Source: Pseudomonas aylmerensis
Lineage (GTDB): Bacteria; Pseudomonadota; Gammaproteobacteria; Pseudomonadales; Pseudomonadaceae
Length of the DNA stretch: 64,000 nt
Assembly: GCF_001702265.1 (NCBI RefSeq)
Contig: NZ_MAUE01000026.1
Location: 248,001-312,000 of the forward strand
Reading direction: 5' to 3'
The position numbers were made by a program, and so were the translations under genes. The notes under the pieces were generated by a model that made no database searches, was not told the DNA's origin, and was given only the letters and a program-made list of their open reading frames with translations. This document shows positions 52,149 to 61,100 of this stretch, piece by piece; within the stretch, counting starts at the first letter, position 1, and the number at the start of each line of letters is the position of its first letter.

Positions 52149-53359
52149 TGAATCGCTATCGCTATGAAGCCGCCGACGCCAGCGGCAAAGTCGAGGCCGG
52201 GCACCTGGAGGCGGACAGCCAGAGCGGCGCGTTTGCCGCGTTGCGCAGCCGTGGCCTGACCGCGCTGTTGGTACAGGTTGAAGGCAATCAGTCGAATGCC
52301 GCCGGCAGCAGCCTGTTCACTGCCAAGCTGTCGGACAATGACCTGGCCTGGGCCACGCGACAACTGGCGAGCCTGCTCGGCGCCAGCCTGCCGCTGGAGG
52401 CCGCACTGAGTGCGACAGTGGAGCAGGCCGAGAAAAAGCACATCGCCCAGACCCTCGCCGCCGTACGTGCCGATGTGCGCGGCGGCATGCGCTTGGCTGA
52501 TGCATTGGCGGCACGGCCACGGGATTTTCCGTCGATCTATCGCGCGTTGATCGCGGCGGGGGAGGAGTCCGGCGACCTCGCCCAAGTGATGGAGCGCCTG
52601 GCCGACTACATCGAGGAGCGCAACAACCTGCGCGGCAAGATCCTCACGGCCTTTATCTACCCCGGCGTGGTTGGGCTGGTGTCCATCGGCATCGTGATTT
52701 TCCTGTTGAGCTACGTGGTGCCGCAGGTGGTCAGCGCGTTTTCCCAGGCGCGCCAGGACCTGCCGGGCCTGACCCTGGCAATGCTCAACGCCAGCGACTT
52801 CATTCGCGCCTGGGGCTGGTTGTGTTTCGGTGCGCTTGTCGGCGGTTTCTGGAGCTGGCGCCTGTACCTGCGCAATCCCGTGGCGCGCCTGAACTGGCAC
52901 AGTCGCGTGCTGCGCCTGCCGCTGATCGGGCGCTTTGTGCTGGGCCTGAACACCGCGCGGTTTGCCTCGACCCTGGCGATCCTCGGCGGGGCCGGCGTGC
53001 CGCTGCTACGCGCGCTGGAGGCGGCGCGCCAGACCCTCTCCAACGACCGCCTGAGCCAATGCGTCAACGACGCTACCGCCAAGGTTCGCGAGGGCGTCAA
53101 CCTGGCCCCGGCGCTGGCGGTGGAAAAAGTCTTCCCGCCGGTGCTGATCCACCTGATTGCCAGCGGCGAAAAAACCGGCGCGCTGCCGCCGATGCTCGAG
53201 CGTGCCGCGCAGACGCTGTCGCGGGATATCGAACGGCGCGCCATGGGCATGACCGCGTTGCTCGAGCCCCTGATGATCGTGGTGATGGGCGCGGTGGTGC
53301 TGGTGATCGTGATGGCGGTGCTGTTGCCGATCATCGAGATCAACCAACTCGTGACCTGA
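52148..53359 (+). CDS. hxcS: Type II secretion platform protein GspF (HxcS)
   Basis: A 403-residue inner-membrane protein with two homologous cytoplasmic domains, each with the GspF signature (LASLLGASLPLEAALSA and LAILGGAGVPLLRALEAARQTLSN, in pieces). Three transmembrane helices lie near residues 170-195, 215-235 and 375-395. It is the core of the assembly platform. Last hxc gene, followed by a 383-bp gap before the lapA-like gene. Confidence 0.94.
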   Translation: MNRYRYEAADASGKVEAGHLEADSQSGAFAALRSRGLTALLVQVEGNQSNAAGSSLFTAKLSDNDLAWATRQLASLLGASLPLEAALSATVEQAEKKHIAQTLAAVRADVRGGMRLADALAARPRDFPSIYRALIAAGEESGDLAQVMERLADYIEERNNLRGKILTAFIYPGVVGLVSIGIVIFLLSYVVPQVVSAFSQARQDLPGLTLAMLNASDFIRAWGWLCFGALVGGFWSWRLYLRNPVARLNWHSRVLRLPLIGRFVLGLNTARFASTLAILGGAGVPLLRALEAARQTLSNDRLSQCVNDATAKVREGVNLAPALAVEKVFPPVLIHLIASGEKTGALPPMLERAAQTLSRDIERRAMGMTALLEPLMIVVMGAVVLVIVMAVLLPIIEINQLVT

Positions 53360-53498
53360 ATACGATCAAGAAAGCCGGGAAGGGGCTGCTCAGTTGATTT
53401 CGGCGCGGGCCGACATCGCCAGGCCCAACCTCGGGTTCCTCATTCCGTCACATCCAACCGCCCTTGCCACAGCCCGTACCGCCTCCACCTATTGCGGG

Positions 53499-53516
53499 CT
53501 GAAACCTCGCTGTCAC
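53499..53516 (+). promoter_or_regulatory. Weak Pho-box-like direct repeat
   Basis: CTGAAAC-CTCG-CTGTCAC matches the PhoB pattern CTGTCAT N4 CTGTCAT at 11 of 14 positions. It lies in the 383-bp gap 53360-53742, which contains no gene I can support. Confidence 0.35.
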
Positions 53517-53592
53517 CTGCGCCCAAAGCGTTCAGAACGATGACCAAAACACCCGAGAATCTTTTAAAAATCAAGGTGTTCCTCCCGAGGTT

Positions 53593-53610
53593 TTTTCCTA
53601 TTGCTGTCAT
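53593..53610 (+). promoter_or_regulatory. Candidate Pho box upstream of lapA-like gene
   Basis: TTTTCCT-ATTG-CTGTCAT: the second half is an exact CTGTCAT, the first matches 4 of 7. It lies 133 bp before the lapA-like start. PhoB control of lapA is known in P. aeruginosa; here the site is a guess from sequence. Confidence 0.4.
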
Positions 53611-53742
53611 CGGAAACTGCGAAATTTCCTACCCATGGCCTCACCCCTCGCCACCCCCGCATCACGGCTTGGGACCGAAGCCATGGCGTCATGCAAGAGC
53701 CATCTACCCCAAACGTACAAACACGACGAAAGGAGCTTCTTC

Positions 53743-54939
53743 ATGTTTAAGCGCAACGTTCTCGCGGTATCCATGACCCTCGCTGCACTGTGCTCGGCAC
53801 AGGCTGCATTCGCTGACGTAAACGGCGGCGGCGCGACCTTGCCACAGCCGCTGTACCAGACTGCCGGCGTACTCACCACTGGCTTCGCCCCCTACATCGG
53901 CGTCGGCAGCGGCAATGGCAAGGCTGCCTTCCTGACCAACGACTACACCAAGTTCGTGGCCGGCGTTACCAATAAGAACGTGCACTGGGCTGGTAGCGAT
54001 TCCAAACTGACTGCGACTGAATTGTCGACCTACGCGTCTACCAAACAACCGGCCTGGGGCAAGCTGATCCAGGTGCCGTCGGTTGCAACGTCGGTGGCCA
54101 TTCCGTTCAACAAAACCGGCAGCGCGAATGTTGACCTGAGCGTTCAAGAGCTGTGCGGTGTGTTCTCCGGTCGCATCAAGAACTGGAGCGGGATTTCCGG
54201 TGCTGGGCGTACCGGTCCGATCGTGATCGTGTATCGCAGCGAGAGCAGCGGCACCACCGAGCTGTTCACCCGTTTCCTCAACGCCAAGTGCAACGCTGAA
54301 ACCGGCTCCTTCGCCGTTACCACCACGTTCGCCAACAGCTTCTCCGGTGGCCTGCCTGCCGGCGCCGTTGCTGCCACCGGCAGCCAGGGTGTAATGACTG
54401 CCCTGGGCGCCGCCCAAGGCCGCATCACCTACATGAGCCCTGACTACGCGGCCTCCACCCTGGAAGGCCTGGACGACGCCACCAAGGTTGCTCGCGTGGG
54501 TAAAGACGAAGCCAACGGCGTCGAAGGTGTGTCGCCAGCACCGGGCAACGTTTCCGACGCCATCGCCCAGGTGCTGCCACCTAACGACCCAAGCGCTCCG
54601 CTGGACATCAACAACCCTGACAACTGGGTGCCAGTGTTCGGTCCAGTGGGCGCTGCCGGCGTTCAACCGTACCCTGATTCGGGCTACCCGATCCTTGGCT
54701 TCACCAACCTGATCTTCAGCCAGTGCTATGCCAACGCTGATCAGACCTCCCAGGTACGTGGCTTCTTCACCAAGCACTTCGGCGCCACTGCCAACAACGA
54801 CGCCGCGATTTCGGCCAACCGTTTCGTGCCACTGCCGGCTAACTGGAAAGCTGCCATCACCGACACTTTCCTGACGGCAACCAGCGGTCTGAGCATCGGT
54901 AAAACCAACGTCTGCAACGGCATCGGTCGTCCGCTGTAA
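53743..54939 (+). CDS. lapA: DING-family phosphate-binding / alkaline phosphatase exoprotein (LapA-like)
   Basis: A 398-residue exported protein. The signal peptide MFKRNVLAVSMTLAALCSAQAAFA gives mature DVNGGGATLPQPLYQT, the DING-protein N-terminus with Val for Ile. Phosphate-binding landmarks of the PstS fold are visible: GVGSGNGKAAF, HWAGSDSKLTA and YRSESSGTTELF. AAAGGAG precedes ATG 53743. The position directly after hxcS equals that of P. aeruginosa lapA (PA0688), a substrate of the Hxc system. Codons with T in third position (GTT, ACC/ACT mix) are somewhat more common than in neighbours, as in strongly expressed genes. A strong terminator follows. Confidence 0.9.
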   Translation: MFKRNVLAVSMTLAALCSAQAAFADVNGGGATLPQPLYQTAGVLTTGFAPYIGVGSGNGKAAFLTNDYTKFVAGVTNKNVHWAGSDSKLTATELSTYASTKQPAWGKLIQVPSVATSVAIPFNKTGSANVDLSVQELCGVFSGRIKNWSGISGAGRTGPIVIVYRSESSGTTELFTRFLNAKCNAETGSFAVTTTFANSFSGGLPAGAVAATGSQGVMTALGAAQGRITYMSPDYAASTLEGLDDATKVARVGKDEANGVEGVSPAPGNVSDAIAQVLPPNDPSAPLDINNPDNWVPVFGPVGAAGVQPYPDSGYPILGFTNLIFSQCYANADQTSQVRGFFTKHFGATANNDAAISANRFVPLPANWKAAITDTFLTATSGLSIGKTNVCNGIGRPL

Positions 54940-54968
54940 CCCACGCCTTCACCGACCTGCAACACCCG

Positions 54969-55002
54969 ATCAGCAACGGCCTGTGCCGTTGCTGATTTTT
55001 TT
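54969..55002 (+). terminator. Rho-independent terminator after lapA-like gene
   Basis: Perfect 12-bp stem ATCAGCAACGGC/GCCGTTGCTGAT with loop CTGT and a following T-run. Confidence 0.95.
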
Positions 55003-55124
55003 GCGTTACCAGCCCCATGTGAACTTTCCATGACAGAAGTTCAGTCCGGCCCCTCGCCAACCGCCTAACCCTCATACGCGGGCGTGTCTTGCCCCTGGCG
55101 AATTACAAACAAGGAAGATCTCCG

Positions 55125-58100
55125 ATGGTCCGCTGCAAATCACCGGTAAACCGCACTGCCCAAGGCCAGAGCGCCCAGACGATCCTGCGCCTCAAACCGT
55201 TGGCCCAGGCCATTGCCCTGTTGATGGTGGCGGGCAACGCCCAGGCGGCCACGGCCTTCAGTTCCGGCTGGTTCGCCGACAAGGGCGCGTCCCAGGCGGC
55301 GACGGCGGCGCGCACCGGGGCGGGCCAGGTGCCGGGGATTCCATCGCTGAACCAGCAGGCGCGGGTCAAGCAGCAGTTGTCGCGCTCGATCAGCACGCTC
55401 AACACCAGCGTCGCGGCGATTGCGGCGCAACAAGCGGCGCAGGCGGCAGGGCGCCAGGCTGCCTTCGGCCAGGTCTCGACCGTTCCCGATGGCCTGGGCA
55501 AGGGCGGCCTGCAGGTCGACAACAGCCTCACCCAGGGCTGGACCAACGCCAAGGGCCCGGTGCAGAACCAGGCCGGCGGCAAGACCACGGTGACCATCGA
55601 GCAGACCGCCGACAAGGCGATCCTCAACTGGGAGACCTTCAACGTCGGGCGCAATACCACGGTGGATTTCCAGCAGCAGGCCAGTTGGGCCGTGCTCAAC
55701 CGCGTCAACGACCCCAACGCGCGCCCCAGCGAGATCCAGGGCCAGATCACCGGCGCCGGCACGGTGATGATCATGAACCGCAACGGCGTGGTCTTCAGCG
55801 GTACCAGCCAGGTCAACGTGCGCAACCTGGTGGCCGCCGCCGCGAACATCACCGATGAGCAGTTCACTCAACGTGGCATTTACGTGGACGCCACCGGCAC
55901 CCAACCGACCTTCACCGATGCGGCGGGCAAGGTCGAGGTCCAGCGCGGCGCGCTGATCCAGACCCACAGCCCGGCCACCTCCACCGATGCCGGCGGCTAT
56001 GCCTTGCTGCTTGGCACAGAAGTGGAAAACGCCGGCACTATCAACACCGCCAAGGGCCAGGCGACCCTGGCAGCCGGCGACAGTTTTTACATCCGCAAGG
56101 GCGTTGGCACTACCGGCAATGACCGCTCGACCACCCGTGGCAATGAAGTGGCGACCAGCCTCAACGCCGGCAGCAGCGCCGGCAAGGTCACCAACAGCGG
56201 ATTGATCATGGCCTCCACCGGCGACATCACGCTGACCGGGCACCAGGTGCAGCAAAATGGCGTGGTCCTGGCCAGCACCTCGGTGGACACCCGCGGCACG
56301 GTCCATTTGCTCAACGCCGCCACCGACACCACCGGCAGCGTGACCCTGGGCGAGGGCAGCACCACTGCGATCCTGCTGGACAGCAGCGGCAGCACCGCGC
56401 TCAACAGCCAGAAAGGCAATGGCCTGGTCAACCTTGATGGCACGCCCGCCAACCTGGTCACCGGCGCGTTCAACAATCTCAGCGCGGTGGCCGACCGCAC
56501 CGACCAGTCACGGATCGAGATCGTCAGTGGCGGCACCGTGGACTTCCAGAAAGGCTCGATCACCCTCGCCACCGGCGGCCAGGTCGCGGTCAGCGCCGCT
56601 GGGCGCAGCCTGGTGCGCGACGGCGCGATGATCGATGTGTCGGGTGCCGTCGGCGTCAAGGTGTCGATGGAATCCAACAACATTAAGATCAACGTGCAGG
56701 GTAACGAGCAGCGCGATGCGCCGGTCAACCGCGATGGCGGCCAGTTGATCAACAACGATGTGTGGGTCGACCTGCGTGAGCTGGTGTTTGTGCCGGCGGG
56801 CACCAACGGCTATGCCACAGACCGCTGGTATACCGCTGGCGGCTTGCTGGAAGTCGGCGGCTACCTCGGCACCCAGGGCCACTCGGTGGGTGAGTGGATG
56901 GCCCAGGGCGGCACGGTGACCTTTACCGGCAAGGAGGTGGTGACCCAGCAGGGCGCGCAGATCAACCTGTCCGGCGGCACCGTGGATGTGCAGGCCGGTT
57001 ATATCCAGCAGACCTGGCTCAAGGGCCCTAATGGCCGCCTGTATGAAGTCTCCAGGGCGCCGGGCGACATTCTTTATTCGGGTTTCTACAAAGGCTATGA
57101 AGACACCAGCGCACGCTGGGGCCAGACCGAGTACTACTACAACCCGCTGATCGCGCCACAGCGCCGCTACGAGGCCGGTTATACCGTGGGACGCGACGCC
57201 GGCAAGCTGGTGGTCGGCACCACCAGCGCGGTGCTCGAAGGCCAGTTGATCAGCGACGTGTTCCAGGGCGACCGCCAGACCCAGGCGCCGAACATCAACC
57301 TCGATGGCTACCAGCAATCGCAGAAGGCCCGGGCCCAGCGCGCGCAACTGATCATTGGCCAATACATCCCGATCTATAACAAGACCACCGGCACTTTGCG
57401 CTATGCCCTCAGCGGCAGCACCGACCAGGTCCTGATCGACAGCAATACGCAGAAGATTGCCGATGGCCTCGACCTCAGCACCGCCTTGCCGGCGGATCGC
57501 CAAGGCACGCTGGTGCTCGACAGTGACCAGCTCAATGGCTACCAGTTGGGCGCGGTCAAGGTTGGCGCCACCCGGCAGATCACCGTGAATGGCGCGCTGA
57601 AGGTGGTGGACGGGGGCGACATCACCCTGTTCGGGCCGGGCGTAGCCATCAATGCCAACCTCACGGCCCATGGTGGCAGTCTCAATGCAGGCAATATCCT
57701 CAGCCAGGTCGACCCGCTCAAGGCGGGGGCGGTCGGCGATACGATCCTGGCGGGCAACGGCCGCCTCGACGTGGCCGCCGGCGTCAGGCTCGACACCAGT
57801 GGACGCTGGAATAACCTGCTGCTGGACCCTGCCGACGTGGGCGGCGTGGCCTCGGTGAACGGCGGCAAGGTGTCGTTGCGCAGCACCGGCAATGTGCACC
57901 TGGCGGCCGGCAGCGTGGTGGATGCATCCTCCGGTGGCAGCCTTGGCCTCGACGGCAAGCTCGTCGGCGGCAAGGGCGGTGACGTGACCGTAGGCGCCCT
58001 CGGCAACCTGGCGCTGGACGGTGAACTCCGTAGCTATGGCGTCAACGGCGGCGGCACCCTGGGGTTGCAGGCACGCAAGGTGCAGATCGGCGACAGCGCC

Positions 58101-61100
58101 ACCGCACCGACCGCCGACACACTGAAACTGGCGGGCGATTTCTTCAACAAGGGCTTCTCGGCCTATGACATCACCGGCAACGAAGGTTTGCTGGTCACCG
58201 ACGGCACGCGCGTGGATGTGACCACGCCGGTCTATCGCCTGGGCGAGCAGACCTCCGCCAGCCCCACGGGCAGCGACCCGGCCACGGCCCTGGAGCGCTG
58301 GACACCGGCGCTGTATCAGGAAGACGCCACCAAGGGCGTGCTGACGCAACGGCGCGGCGCCAGCCTGACCTTGACGGCAGGGCATCAGGAATCCACGGCG
58401 GCCGAACTGGCGACGACCACGCTGAATGTGGGCAAGGGGGCGGTGATCAACGTCGACCCTGGCGAGGGCATCAACCTGCGCAGCGTCGGCCAGTTGACCC
58501 TCGACGGCACCCTGAACGCCTGGGGCGGCAGTGTCAGCCTGGGCGGCTTGACGGTTCCGGCTTCCGAACTGGTCAATGCTGGCGGCCACGGTCGTTCGAT
58601 CTGGGTCGGCGAAAACGCGCTGATCGACGTCGCCTCGCGGGCCGTCACGGCAGTGAGCAATCGCGGCAGTGTCTACGGCCAGGTCCGCAATGGCGGCACA
58701 ATCAGCATTGGCGGCGACATCGACCTGGCCACCGGGATTGCCAAGGCCAGCGACCTGTTTGTGGTGGTGCGTGACGGCGCCCGCCTGGACGCCTCTGGTA
58801 CGCAGGCGGCCCTGGATATCCCGGGCCAGGGCCGGGTGCAGGTGGCAAGCAATGGCGGCCGCATCAGCTTTGCGTCCAACAACGGTCTGTACCTGGATGG
58901 CAGCTTTGTAGCGCGTGCCGGTGGTGCAGGGGCGGCGGGCGGCAGCTTGTCGCTGGCGCTGGAAACTCCGTACTACGCCATGAGCGCCGTGACCGACCGT
59001 GTGCTTAACGTCCGTGAACTGGTGCTCAGCCAAGCCCACCAGGGCAGCGCATTGCCGGGCAGCGCCGACGCGGCCGCCGCCAGCCTGGAGTACGGCCATG
59101 GCGCGCTGGGCGTGGACCAGGTGCGTGCCGGCGGTTTTGACAACCTGGCCTTGCTCAGCAATGGCCTGCTGAGTTTTGACGGTGATGTGTCGCTGAACAT
59201 GGGCCAAAGCCTGCGCCTGTACAGCGGTGCCATGGGGCTGACTGAAACGGCGGCGGCCAATTCCCGTATCAACCTGTCGGCGCCTTACCTGCTGCTGGCG
59301 GGCATCCTCGCGCCGCTGGACCCCAACAAACAACAATACCTGCATCCGGTGTTGACCAGCGGCATGTCTCAACGTGACAGCCAGGCGCTGTTCAATGCCT
59401 CCGGCAACCTGGTCGATGTGCGTGGCAATGTGCTGTTCAGCAACAAGAGTGACCTGACCCTGAGCGATAGCAGTCAGGTGAGTATCGACCGTCGCGGCTT
59501 CGATGATGTGCAACTGACCAGCCAGGGCGACCTGCGGTTTCTGGTGGGGGCGGGTGCGGATGTGATCGCTACCGGCATCAGCACGCAACTGATGACGCGC
59601 GGAGATATGACCTTGCGCGCGGCCCAGCTGTACCCGGCGACTGAGGTCGGCGCGAGGGTGATGGCGGGCTATCTGGACGCTAACAATGACACCACGGGAT
59701 ACAACTACGACCCGACACGCACCCTCACGATTGCCCGTACCGGCAACAGCACCGCTGCCGTGCCGTACTCGGCGTTCGGTCGCCTGCAACTGGGTGGCCC
59801 GACCATCAAGCAGGGCGGGGTGGTGCGTGCGCCGCTGGGGCTGATTGAGATCGGCAGCCTGGGCTCCAGCAAAGTTGAACTGCTGCCGGGCAGCCTGACC
59901 TCGGTGAGCGGCAGGGGCCTGGTGCTGCCTTACGGCGGTACAGTGGACGGCCAGATCTATCAATACAACGGCAAGACCGTGACGTTCCTCGGGCAGGGCG
60001 GGATACCGACGTTGAACGGTGGCCTGCAGGTCGGCGTGGTCCTCGGCGGTGAGTCGGTGGCGGTGCTGCCTGAGGCCACTGTGGACCTGTCCGGCGGCGG
60101 CGAATTACTCGGCGCCGGGTTTATTTCCGGGCGCGGCGGTTCTACCGACGCCCGCTACAACCCGTTGATGCAGATCGGGGCCAACGGCGGTTTTGTGCTG
60201 CCGGGCCTGGGCACCAACCCGGTCTACGCGATTGTGCCCGGCGTGCAGCCCGGCTACGCACCCGTGGCGCCGGAGGGCGGCGCGGTCGATCCGTTGATCG
60301 GCCAGCAAATCACGATCGGCGCAGGGGTGCCGGGGCTCGCGGCGGGCACCTATACCCTGATGCCGTCGACGTATGCCTTGATGCCGGGTGCGTTCCGAGT
60401 CGAAATCAACGGCTTGGCCGGGGCCGCAGGCGTGGGGCCGACCCAGCAGATGCGCAACGGCTCGTGGTCGACTGCGGGGCGGCTGTTCATCGCCAATACC
60501 GGGATCAGCAACAGCATTGCCAGCCAGTTGATCCTCACGTCGGCCGATACCTTGCGCCGTTATTCCCAGTACAACGAAACCAGTTATGCGCAGTTCGCGG
60601 TGGCCGACGCCGCCAGGCTCGGCGTGCCTCGGGCGATGCTCGAGCGGGACGCCAAGACCCTGGAGCTGGCCTTGCGGCCGGGGGCCGGTGCGGATGCCTT
60701 CTCGTTCCAGGGGATCGGCCGTTTCGATGCGGCTGCCGGCGGTTACGCCGGTACCGTGGCGGTGCTCAACATGGACAACAGCGAAATCGAAGTGGTGGCG
60801 GCAGGCAATGCGGCCACAGCGGATTTCGCTGGTGTCACCGTGGATGCGGCGAGCCTCAATGCCCTGGGTGCCGCACGCCTGATGATCGGCGGCATGACCC
60901 AGGTCTCGTATGGCCAGAACGGTGGCTACATCAACCTGGCGAATATGCCCAGCGGTTCGGTCACCCTGCGTACGGGGGCGACGTTGGCCGCGCCGGAAGT
61001 ATTCCTCTTGAGTGCTGACGGGGAAATCGTGGTGGAGCAGGGCGCGTCGATCAATACGATCGGGCGCGGCAAGGCCAGCTATGACGCACGTGATGGTTTT

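Noticed and set aside
53492..53776. 94-codon open frame before the lapA-like gene
   Set aside because: No ribosome site, no domain, Pro/Arg-rich translation, and it runs into the start of the real gene.
56508..59963. 1151-codon open frame on the minus strand
   Set aside because: Its translation is rich in His, Arg and Gln with no recognisable domain; it is the shadow of the exoprotein gene, which has a signal peptide, a ribosome site and a TPS domain.
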